A stretch of 64,000 nucleotides of DNA from Salicibibacter cibarius (GTDB lineage Bacteria; Bacillota; Bacilli; Bacillales; Marinococcaceae), in the NCBI RefSeq assembly GCF_016495725.1, contig NZ_CP054705.1:1736001-1800000 (forward strand), written 5' to 3'. The stretch's first letter is position 1, and every line of letters starts with the position of its first letter. Below are positions 45,515 to 53,875 of this stretch, one piece after another. Under the pieces are notes generated by a model, which had not been told where the DNA came from, made no database searches, and was given only the letters and a program-made list of their open reading frames with translations. Position numbers and translations under genes: made by a program.

Positions 45515-45745
45515 TTAAAACAAACGGTCTTATAAATAAACATAATAGGGGGCTTATCTATGATATAAAACAGGACCTGAACCTAATATTGCCCTGATAA
45601 AAATACATATCACTGTACTGGCTAATGCAAGCCCCCATATATCTCCCCTATATTCATTTCATAGATAGCTCGAAAATGCGTTCACCATCGTACAGCAATG
45701 CGGGCCCACACCAAACGGTCGAATAATGTCTGAAATCGGGGAGCG
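45515..45745. repeat. Copy 2 of the repeat flanking the NCS1 module
   Basis: Counterpart of 43303-43600 in the same orientation, on the other side of the permease module. On the minus strand it holds the parallel remnant GLALASTVICIFIRAILGSG. Confidence 0.65.
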
Positions 45746-45750
45746 CCAAA

Positions 45751-46527
45751 TTAATTCGAACTTGCTGATACGCCACCATCAATTCGATATTGGCTACCTG
45801 TGATAAAGGAACTGTCATCAGACGCTAAGAATAAAACTAATTTGGCAATATCAGCCGCCTCGGCATATCTTCCTAATGGAATGACTTGCTCATACTGTTG
45901 CTTTCTCTCCATAGCCCCGTCTGGATTTTCACCTTCTTCTAACGATCGCATCATTCTCGTATTTACACTTGTAGGGTGGATGGAATTCACACGTACATTT
46001 TCATTGGCTACTTCAAGCGCAGCAGTTTTTGTCAGTCCAACGACAGCATGTTTTGAAGCAACGTAAGGTGATATTCCAGCCTCTCCTGCCCATCCAGCAT
46101 CAGAAGAGGTATTAATGACACTTCCGGTTTTATTCTCTTTCATGATTGGTAAAACATATTTTAAGCCTAAAAAAACGCCCCGGGCATTGACACTCATAAC
46201 CTTATCGAAGTCATCTATCGATTGATCGATCAAGGGAGACACTTTGCCTTCAATCCCAGCGTTATTAAAGAAAATATCAATCGATCTAAAATGTTCAATT
46301 GCTTTATTCACATAATTGATGACATCCGACTCTTGGCTGACATCAGCTTGAACCGTGATGACCTCACCGTATTTTTCAAGTTCTACCTTTGCATTTTCAA
46401 GGGATGTTTGTGATAAATCTACTAATACAACTTTAGCACCTTGATGTAAAAATAACCTTGCTGTTTCCTTACCAATCTCGCCTGCCCCTCCTGTAACGAT
46501 TACAACCTTATCTGTCAAGTTAGTCAT
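45751..46527 (-). CDS. Short-chain dehydrogenase/reductase
   Basis: A 258-residue classical SDR: TGGAGEIGKETA (cofactor glycines), NNAGIEG, catalytic Ser in INTSSDAGW, YVASK as YxxxK, and a GGVSASSN end. Asp in VVLVDLSQ after the second strand favours NAD(H) over NADP(H). AGGAGGTTAATC precedes the ATG. It stands between two carrier genes on the minus strand; the substrate alcohol or ketone is unknown. Confidence 0.9.
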   Translation of the reverse strand: MTNLTDKVVIVTGGAGEIGKETARLFLHQGAKVVLVDLSQTSLENAKVELEKYGEVITVQADVSQESDVINYVNKAIEHFRSIDIFFNNAGIEGKVSPLIDQSIDDFDKVMSVNARGVFLGLKYVLPIMKENKTGSVINTSSDAGWAGEAGISPYVASKHAVVGLTKTAALEVANENVRVNSIHPTSVNTRMMRSLEEGENPDGAMERKQQYEQVIPLGRYAEAADIAKLVLFLASDDSSFITGSQYRIDGGVSASSN

Positions 46528-46778
46528 TGTGATTAACCTCCTGTTAAATTCTGTTTGTCATACGTTTTGATTTTACTCTTTTAATTAACGCGTTTTATTC
46601 GACAAGGGATCAAGCAAACCACCTTTGCTAACATCTGGCCCCCTTTTTGAGATTCTCTAATGTTAGATATGCGACTTTTCGAACGGACTTAAACTTCCTA
46701 TGCTATTCCCATAACCGTCTATCCGGTTTTTTATCAATCGAAAATTAGATAGGGCTTATAGGAACTAAAATATACGCT

Positions 46779-48359
46779 TTAATTATTTATATTGCGTCCC
46801 TTTTCAACAAACATGTCATCTTCTTGATCAGCTATCCTTTTTCTATGCGATTTGTCTTCACCAAAATCTTCTTTGACAGATTTAATAAAGGACATAGTCA
46901 CCAAAGCAAATACCAATATCATAGGGACCCCTACAATAACGGAAGATAATTGAACTGCCTCTAATCCACCTATATACATTATAAATATACCTACGACTCC
47001 CAGAATAAGTGCCCATGATAACCTGTGGATACGGGCAGGCTGTCCTGTATGATCTAATTTATTACTGGCTATGGAGGCTAGAATAAAGGAAGCGGCGTCA
47101 AAGGTTGTTGCGGAAAATACTATATAGACGACAATTAGTAGTGCTATTATGATTGCACTCAAAGGTAATGTATTCATAACTGCCACTACAGCATCCGTTT
47201 CTCCTTCATTAACCATTATTGAATTGACTGGAACTAGGTTGGATAACTCAAGGTTTAAGCCGTAGTTTCCATAGACACTAAAAAATATCCAAGTTCCCAC
47301 TGGACCTACGAGGCATTGGGTTAAGATCAACTGTCTGATCGTACGGCCTTTAGAAACCCTGGCCGTAAACAAGCCTATTAATGATGCATAACCGATCCAC
47401 CACGCCCAATAAAAAACAGTCCATGCTTGGGGAAATCCTTCGTTGCGAATGGCGTCTAGGTTCAATCCCATTCGAAAAAAATCATTAAACATTGTACCTA
47501 AAGCTTGTATGGAATTATCTAACATAAAGATGCTAGGTCCTATCATAAACACGATAGCAGTGATTACGATAACGATGATTATATTAAAATTAGAGAGTCT
47601 TTTAATTCCTTTATTAAGACCAACATATACACTTGTACCAAATATAATCACCCAGAGAGCGATAACAATGACTAATAATCCAAATGTGACAGGAATATTA
47701 AACAACTCACCTATAAATCGTGCCACCATGGGGGCTACTAAGCCTATACTTGTTCCTACCACCCCAATCAAACCAATCATCGTTATAATATCGATAATTC
47801 TACCAACTACCCCGTCGGAGTGTTTTCCTAGTACAGGTCTGCACACAACACTAAGTTTTAATTGAGGTATTTTTCTTACATAAAGGGCGTATGCGATCGG
47901 AATACTGGGTAGGGCATAAATAGCCCATGCAAGAATGCCCCAGTGAAAAAAACTATAAGGAATTGCCCACTCTGCAGCGCTTAATGACCCTGGTTCTATT
48001 CCAAAAGGGGGTTCATTAAAAAAATAAAATGGTTCCATCACAGATTCATACATAATCTCCGCGCCTATTCCAGTGGTGAAAATCATCGCAAACCAACTAA
48101 ACGTTGAAAACTCTGGTTTATCGTCGGGGTCCCCTAATTTGATGCGACCCAGCCGACCAAAAACTAACCAAATAAAAAAAACCAGTATCGCAAAAGGAAA
48201 TAACAGATAGAGCCATCCAAAATTACTCGTGATGAAATCTAATGTTGCGCCTACAACATTTTCCGTAGCCGAAGGATTTACTGCAATAGGTGTTAACACA
48301 AATAATAAAAGGACTAAAACTGGCCAAATTATTTTGTGATCTAAGTTCAAGTTTTTCAC
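46779..48359 (-). CDS. BCCT-family betaine/carnitine/choline transporter
   Basis: A 526-residue carrier of about 12 helices. BCCT motifs: FSWFAMIFTTGIGAEIMYES, WGILAWAIYALPSIPIAYAL, and FYWAWWIGYASLIGLFTARV then SKGRTIRQL. The usual W-x-PF segment here reads YASLI, a departure from typical glycine-betaine members, and the G-x-G glycine stretch in helix 3 reads TTGIGAEIMYE. It imports a quaternary amine or related solute, for osmoprotection or catabolism. GTG start with AAAGGGAG nine bases upstream. Confidence 0.9.
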   Translation of the reverse strand: MKNLNLDHKIIWPVLVLLLFVLTPIAVNPSATENVVGATLDFITSNFGWLYLLFPFAILVFFIWLVFGRLGRIKLGDPDDKPEFSTFSWFAMIFTTGIGAEIMYESVMEPFYFFNEPPFGIEPGSLSAAEWAIPYSFFHWGILAWAIYALPSIPIAYALYVRKIPQLKLSVVCRPVLGKHSDGVVGRIIDIITMIGLIGVVGTSIGLVAPMVARFIGELFNIPVTFGLLVIVIALWVIIFGTSVYVGLNKGIKRLSNFNIIIVIVITAIVFMIGPSIFMLDNSIQALGTMFNDFFRMGLNLDAIRNEGFPQAWTVFYWAWWIGYASLIGLFTARVSKGRTIRQLILTQCLVGPVGTWIFFSVYGNYGLNLELSNLVPVNSIMVNEGETDAVVAVMNTLPLSAIIIALLIVVYIVFSATTFDAASFILASIASNKLDHTGQPARIHRLSWALILGVVGIFIMYIGGLEAVQLSSVIVGVPMILVFALVTMSFIKSVKEDFGEDKSHRKRIADQEDDMFVEKGRNINN

Positions 48360-49319
48360 GTTATTAACTCCCTTTAAAATTGATCGTTTGCTTCAATTCG
48401 GTATCGTTATACTTAGTTTTACACATTTTGATCTTGCACGAATTAAAAAGTCTGCATTATAGATTATGAAATTTGAAATTTCAACATAATTTTTCCCTGT
48501 TTCTTCTTTGTAACCTTTAAGTATATCGACATCAGAAATACGCTTCCCATACTGGTACCTTATTTCGTCTTAAGCGATGATGCCAAATCTCATCTTGGTC
48601 GTCCTTGTTATTTTCATTTATCTTTAGGTTGTTGGGCTACGATATGATCGGGTATGTATTGGAATAGTGATGATTTTTGTAAGTTTAGAGCTGTGGGCTT
48701 CCGCTTTAGTAAGGTCTTACTTTTCCAATTTTTCGACCTTAACGTAACTGACCATCCGGATGGTTATCATGCTAGATCATTACGTCAAAAAAAACAAGCC
48801 TAAATTATTGACGATATATATTGAATATGTTAGATATAAAAAGATAACAAGCGAAATGTTAAGCTGATCAAAAATTTTGGTCCATTAATTTTCCTATTTG
48901 GGTAAAGACTGATTGATAATTTTTTTGAGTTTATATTTATGGGAGGAGAGAAAGATAAAGTATGGAAAGAGGTAATTTAATAGGCTGAAAAACTGTCACG
49001 AGCAAACTTGTCGCAACTAGGAGCAGCCGTCAAAATTGGAATCTAATGGAGTGAAAGTCTCCTGTCATCAATTGACGATATGGATGATTAGCATATTCAA
49101 TGCGTGGGAAGGTAACAACCACGCATGAACATCATTCATTTGAGTTTCTCTTATCGATCCACTTTACTTGAAATATCATTGAATCTGTGAATTTTCACAT
49201 GGTGGACCGTCGTCTCTGATGATTCGTTTCGTCAATGTTCATCGTTTTATTGTCGGTAAACTTGACTTCTTTAGACAATTTATATAATATTTTAACAAGT
49301 TCCCCATTATAAGTTTTTA
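48360..49319. other. 960-base stretch with no supported gene
   Basis: AT-rich DNA. Short open segments are present but none matches a family. A TetR-operator-like palindrome lies at 48751-48764. At about 48940 a ribosome site (GGGAGGAGAG) leads to an ATG that stops after eight codons, suggesting the head of a dead gene. Confidence 0.5.
48747..48767. promoter_or_regulatory. TetR-operator-like palindrome (fourth site)
   Basis: ACCATCCGGATGGT (48751-48764) with flanks AACTG and TATC aligns base for base with the sites at 50136, 51062 and 51549, but no good -35 box precedes it. Confidence 0.45.
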
Positions 49320-49702
49320 TATAAAGCGAGGTGATGAAGTTTTGGCTGAACTGCAAGTGAATAACCATCATGGCTGTTGTCACATCCGATGACACTGATA
49401 TTGCCGGGCAGCATTTACATTTATTGAATATCCATCATTTTTTTCAAAGTATTATAGGGTCTGACCAAATTGAACGGCCTAAACCCTTTCCCGACATTGG
49501 GCATAGAGCGTGTAAAGAATTAATGATTGATCCCCGACATGCTGCTGTATTTGGTGATACAAACGGTGATATGCATTTGGGTGAAAATTTGAATGCAAAA
49601 GTCAATGTCGGAATCGTTGCTCACGACGCCGATATGAATGCTTGGCATTTAACGTATGCTGATCATATTATTCGTGACTATGAAAAATTATCGATTACAT
49701 AA
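49320..49702 (+). pseudogene. HAD-family phosphatase, C-terminal relic
   Basis: The frame from 49370 gives MAVVTSDDTDIAGQHLHLLN (motif II Ser/Thr), ERPKPFPDIG (motif III Lys) and AVFGDTNGDMHLG (motif IV Asp pair), the second half of a phosphoglycolate-phosphatase-like HAD. Motif I and the cap are missing; upstream LAELQVNN belongs to the same protein but is in another frame. Confidence 0.7.
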
Positions 49703-50126
49703 ACGAGTAAAATGATCCATCGGAAAAAGGGTTTCACTAAAATCTATAACTGAAAAAATATGATAATGAAAAGTATTAAATGAGTTAACCATAGATTTTG
49801 GTGTCGCCTTTACGAATAGACAGAATGCCGCTAACCATCAACGGTCACCGTTGGAACCGTGATGGTGAAAGCTATTCCCTCGCTTATTCACGGATCCATG
49901 ATATTTCCTTTCAATACGAATTGTTGAATCATTCCCTTTCCCCCATTTAAAAAGTAGAAAACTGTTGAGTCGAGATGGAAACCAATCCTATGGTGGAAAT
50001 TTGAAGAAGTCTATAAAGCATCCTTGATCCATCATTTGAAACAATTTTGTGTTCTATCTTTGGGAAGCAATATCATCTGTTGTGAGCATTTTAATCTGCC
50101 TATAAGTTTAAATAAACTTGTATTTA
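49703..50126. other. Gene-free stretch before the TetR gene
   Basis: No coding pattern or clear hairpin terminator is seen; only short imperfect inverted repeats such as AACGGTCACCGTT near 49840. Confidence 0.4.
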
Positions 50127-50156
50127 TTGACAGAAAACCGAATAGACGGTTATGGT
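50127..50156 (+). promoter_or_regulatory. tetR promoter with operator in the spacer
   Basis: TTGACA (50127-50132) and TATGGT (50151-50156), spacer 18. AACCG-6-CGGTT (50136-50151) lies in between, three bases after the -35 box, the same layout as at 51056 and 51543. Confidence 0.7.
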
Positions 50157-50185
50157 TATAGAAATTGTATGGGAGGTACATGTGC

Positions 50186-50713
50186 GTGTCGAAAAAAATG
50201 GATGATGAGTTACTAGAAGCAACCCAGCGTGTGATCAACGAAAGAGGAGTTGCATATTTGACAATAGAAAATGTCGCAAAAGAGGCAGGTGTTAGTAAGG
50301 GTGGTTTGCTTTATCACTTTCCGAGTAAAAGCGCGTTAATTGAAGGCGTAATTAAAGAAGTGTTAGAGCGTTATTCGGAAGAAATGGAAAATCTCAACAC
50401 GAATGATACGGATACTGGGCATTTTTTAAGATCCTATGCTGAAGCATCATTGAATAATCCACAGCAATTGACTGCAGGCTTATTAGCGGCAATTGCAACA
50501 GACAAAGAACTATTAAAACCCGTACAAAATAACTATCGAGAATGGCAAGAAAGAATTGAAAATGATGGTTTGGATCCGATCATGGCAACGATCTACAGAC
50601 TTGCTATTGATGGGTTATGGTTCTGTGATATATTTGGGTTAGCACCACCAGAAGAAGCGCATAGAAGGGATGTATTGGAAAAATTATATCGTCTAACACG
50701 AGAAACATCATAG
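50186..50713 (+). CDS. TetR/AcrR-family repressor
   Basis: A 175-residue regulator. The N-terminal helix-turn-helix is plain: LTIENVAKEAGVSKGGLLYH then FPSKSALIEGVI; the rest is an all-helical ligand domain with two Trp (LKPVQNNYREW, IDGLWFCDIFGL). GTG 50186 lies nine bases after GGGAGG; ATG 50180 is too close to it. Palindromes inside its own promoter and inside the promoter of the carboxylase operon (51543) make it the likely repressor of ketone use, with the ketone or its product as inducer. Confidence 0.88.
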   Translation: MSKKMDDELLEATQRVINERGVAYLTIENVAKEAGVSKGGLLYHFPSKSALIEGVIKEVLERYSEEMENLNTNDTDTGHFLRSYAEASLNNPQQLTAGLLAAIATDKELLKPVQNNYREWQERIENDGLDPIMATIYRLAIDGLWFCDIFGLAPPEEAHRRDVLEKLYRLTRETS

Positions 50714-50736
50714 TAATATGATGTTGTCTTTTACCT

Positions 50737-50775
50737 AGCAGATGCTGTCAAGTGTGTTTACTGACAGTATCTGCT
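50737..50775 (+). terminator. Strong hairpin after tetR
   Basis: A 14-pair stem (50737-50750 with 50762-50775) with one G-T pair; the following T run is weak (GTTTG). Confidence 0.6.
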
Positions 50776-50860
50776 GTTTGATATGATGAACTGTCGATGA
50801 TAACAGGGGATAAAAAGTCAAAATTGTTTATGTGAAAAAACATACCTCAATTCTTAATAT

Positions 50861-50971
50861 CCGATCGGTCATATTGGCGAACCAAATGATATTGCTAAAG
50901 ATCGAATGAGTGAAGACTCCAAATTTGTATCGGCTCAGAACTTGGGATTTGCCGGAGGTTGTAGTGATTAG
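50861..50971 (+). pseudogene. SDR C-terminal relic
   Basis: Translation gives HIGEPNDIAK, MSEDSKFV and QNLGFAGGCSD then TAG, the standard end of a classical short-chain dehydrogenase with a small internal deletion. The catalytic parts are missing. Confidence 0.65.
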
Positions 50972-51055
50972 AAATCGTTAGGTCAGCATTATTCGTTATC
51001 GGAGAAGCCTTATCGATGTCATATTTCAGGTCATAACAAAAAAAGCATTCGTATA

Positions 51056-51085
51056 TTGACAACTAACCGTATGGACGGTTAGTAT
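51056..51085 (+). promoter_or_regulatory. Orphan promoter with perfect TetR-type operator
   Basis: TTGACA (51056-51061), spacer 18, TAGTAT (51080-51085). A 22-bp palindrome ACTAACCG-6-CGGTTAGT spans 51062-51083. It now drives only debris, though it could add transcripts to the carboxylase operon downstream. Confidence 0.7.
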
Positions 51086-51231
51086 ATTTTATAGAAGGAG
51101 GGATCATTATAAAAATGGTTAATATGTTATAAAATTTTTGTGGATCACACGTATCAAAATTCCCTTAGCTATATCGACCTTATTAAATGCTTAGAACCCT
51201 ATCATGATAAGGGGGGATTCATGCTGGGATG

Positions 51232-51301
51232 ATTAGACGGAAAAGTGGCTTTGAACACTGGTGAAAGTTCGGGTTTAGGAGTCGCCACTGGCAAAAGGTA
51301 A
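51232..51301 (+). pseudogene. SDR N-terminal relic
   Basis: LDGKVALNTGESSGLGVATG then TAA: the first strand and TGxxxGxG cofactor loop of a short-chain dehydrogenase. Together with the C-terminal relic at 50861 it points to lost ketone/alcohol dehydrogenase genes of this regulon. Confidence 0.6.
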
Positions 51302-51542
51302 ATAAAGAAATCCTTTTGGCATGATACGATGGAAAAAATGAGTGGGAAAATTGTTGTTACGGGTCAGAACTTGAGTTTGACAAAGGTTATACGATTTGGT
51401 CATCAATGGATCGTTACGCGTTATGATCGGTGTAGTGTTTTGAGACTCATTCTCCAGAACTTCTCCGGAAAAACAACTGAAAAATTGAATTCAGTTAGAA
51501 AATATAAACGAATGTTTAAAAATGAAAGAAAAAATTAGTATA

Positions 51543-51572
51543 TTGTCAACATGCCGTATGGATGGTTATTAT
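51543..51572 (+). promoter_or_regulatory. Promoter and operator of the carboxylase operon
   Basis: TTGTCA (51543-51548), spacer 18, TATTAT (51567-51572), with GCCGTATGGATGGTTA inside the spacer, aligned with the operators at 50136 and 51062. Confidence 0.7.
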
Positions 51573-51664
51573 ATGATGAAAATAGATAACTACTTGAACG
51601 TCTAAAAGAATTAAAAAGACAGACGACATTAGTACTTAAGTTACAACGAAGGAAGAGGTGCGCT

Positions 51665-53812
51665 ATGAAACAGACAAAACCACTCGTACTCGGTATCGAT
51701 GCCGGTGGCACGATGACCGACACGATTCTCGTGGATAAACAGGGCAACTTTGCTGTCGGTAAGGCGCCGACCACGCCCGGTCACGAAGCAGAAGGGTTTA
51801 TAGAATCTGCGCGAGACGCTACCGACCTCTGGAATCTGGATATAGATAAAACCTTTGAAGAGTTGGAAGTTATCCTATATTCAGGTACGGGCATGCTGAA
51901 TACTTTGCTGTCCAGGACAGGCAAACGCATCGGGCTCATCGTGACGCGAGGGATGGAAGATGCCGTACTTATGGGAAGAGGAATGGAGTCATGGACGGGT
52001 TATTCATACCCAGACCGCTTGCATGCGGTTACTCATGCTCATCCTGATCCCCTACTGCCTCGTAGCCGGGTGCGCGGTGTTACCGAGCGTGTCGATCAGT
52101 TTGGCCAAGTGGTCATTCCCGCTTATGAGCACGAGGCTACAAGCGGTGTGAAAGAACTTTTAGAGCAGGATATTGAAGCGCTTTGCATATGCTGCATGTA
52201 TTCCCACGTCAACCCTGAACATGAATTGCTAATTGGCGAAATGGCCCAGCGAGTCCTGGCGGAACAAGGTGTCGACATTCCGATTTACTTCAGTCATCAG
52301 CTTCGGCCGATCATTCGCGAGCAGTCTCGATTAAACAGTACGCTCATTGAGGCATATGCCACCGCCAAGGGTCGTGACCAGCTTTTAGGCGTTGAAGCAG
52401 CCGCTAAGCAACATGGTTTTTCACATAGTGTGCAAACGATGCTCTCATATGGAGGGCTTGCCAACGTGCGCTATCCCCGTCTTCATGAGACGATGATCTC
52501 GGGACCGGTCGGCGGCCTTTTGGGTGCCAAACATGTTGGTGAATTGGTCGGTGCGGACTCGGTGATCGTCAGTGATATGGGAGGGACGAGTTTTGATATC
52601 GGTGCCGTTACCCGCGGTAAGATCCCTATTGATAATGAGCCAACCTTGGCCCGATTTAAGCTGAATTTGCCAACGTTAGCGATGGATACCATCGGTGCCG
52701 GTGGCGGTACCATCGTCAAGGTGGATCCCTATACACACAAGGTTAGTTTAGGGCCCGAAAGCGCTGGCTCTGTTCCGGGTCCAGTGGCCATGGATATGGG
52801 AGGTACGGAACCGACCATTGCTGACTGTGACGCAGTCATGGGTCGCTTAAACCCGGATAACTTCCTCGGTGGCAAGGTCCGACTCAATATCGAGAAGGCA
52901 AAGCAGGTGCTGCAGGAAAAAGTGGCCGATCCCTTGGGCGTCGATGTGTATGAAGCGGCTGAAGGGATGGTGAATTTGCTGGAAATGGAAGCTAGATCTT
53001 CCATTGAATCCATCATTTCTACTCGTGGTGTTGATCCAAGTGAATACCATTTGATGTCTTATGGTGGATCTGGTCCGCTTCATATGGCCGAGTACAGCCG
53101 CGGTTTAGGTTTTAGCGGTGTCATGACATTTCCCTTTGCAGCAGCCTTTTCGGCTTTTGGCTGCACAACCGCGGATTATTTGCATCGACACAGTCAATCG
53201 GTCCATATTATGATCGACCCTGATGCGTCGGAGAAGGATCGGGATAAGGTTCGCCGACAGATTAATGAGATTTGGAACGAACTCGACGCCCATGCCAGAG
53301 ATGAGTTGATCTCTGAAGGCCATGATTCAGATGCGGTCATCTGTGAGCCTTTTGCCATGATGCGGTATACCGGCCAATTGGAAGATGTTGAAGTGACGGC
53401 ACCGGCAGTGAAATTGGAGTCGGATGATGACTTGCATCAGCTCACACAGGCTTTTGAGACCCTGTACGAAACGATCAACCGCAGTGTTTCCAACTATGGA
53501 GAAGCCGAAGCTGGCTTCACAATTATGGAACTTGGCTTAAGCGCACGCGTGGAAAAAGTGAAGCCGGAGCTAACTCGCCGCCCGTTGGGTTCCGCAGAAC
53601 CTAAATCCGAAGCCAGCAAAGGGACACGGTTCATGTATTACAATCGTGCCTGGCATGAGGCGCAGCTATGGGAAATGGACATGTTGGAGCCAGGAAATGT
53701 GCTTGAAGGCCCCGCCATTGTGGAACACCCAGCTACGACTTTGGTCATCCCAACGGGGGATCGAGTTCGTGTAGATGAATGGACCATTTTGCATTATGAA
53801 CATGGAGACTAA
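51665..53812 (+). CDS. acxA: Acetone-carboxylase-like beta subunit (HyuA family)
   Basis: A 715-residue ATP-binding subunit: LGIDAGGTMTDTILVDKQGN, LYSGTGMLNTLLSRTGKRIG, MISGPVGGLLGAKHVGE, DMGGTSFDIGAVTRG and GAGGGTIVKVD. Gene order HyuA-HyuB-small zinc subunit and the AGGTMTD phosphate loop fit acetone or acetophenone carboxylases better than plain hydantoinases. It would phosphorylate the ketone enol and bicarbonate. GGAAGAGG precedes the ATG. GC content is visibly higher than in the flanking debris, consistent with transfer as a unit. The gene symbol is by homology of pattern only. Confidence 0.82.
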   Translation: MKQTKPLVLGIDAGGTMTDTILVDKQGNFAVGKAPTTPGHEAEGFIESARDATDLWNLDIDKTFEELEVILYSGTGMLNTLLSRTGKRIGLIVTRGMEDAVLMGRGMESWTGYSYPDRLHAVTHAHPDPLLPRSRVRGVTERVDQFGQVVIPAYEHEATSGVKELLEQDIEALCICCMYSHVNPEHELLIGEMAQRVLAEQGVDIPIYFSHQLRPIIREQSRLNSTLIEAYATAKGRDQLLGVEAAAKQHGFSHSVQTMLSYGGLANVRYPRLHETMISGPVGGLLGAKHVGELVGADSVIVSDMGGTSFDIGAVTRGKIPIDNEPTLARFKLNLPTLAMDTIGAGGGTIVKVDPYTHKVSLGPESAGSVPGPVAMDMGGTEPTIADCDAVMGRLNPDNFLGGKVRLNIEKAKQVLQEKVADPLGVDVYEAAEGMVNLLEMEARSSIESIISTRGVDPSEYHLMSYGGSGPLHMAEYSRGLGFSGVMTFPFAAAFSAFGCTTADYLHRHSQSVHIMIDPDASEKDRDKVRRQINEIWNELDAHARDELISEGHDSDAVICEPFAMMRYTGQLEDVEVTAPAVKLESDDDLHQLTQAFETLYETINRSVSNYGEAEAGFTIMELGLSARVEKVKPELTRRPLGSAEPKSEASKGTRFMYYNRAWHEAQLWEMDMLEPGNVLEGPAIVEHPATTLVIPTGDRVRVDEWTILHYEHGD

Positions 53813-53875
53813 GCGCCAAAAACAGAGGGTTACGTGCTGTAGAACGTGGTTCAACCTGAAAAAAGGAGGATCCTT

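Noticed and set aside
51329-51538. 69-codon frame upstream of the carboxylase operon
   Set aside because: MEKMSGKIVVTGQNLSL hints at another SDR end, but the rest fits nothing and there is no ribosome site; counted as debris.
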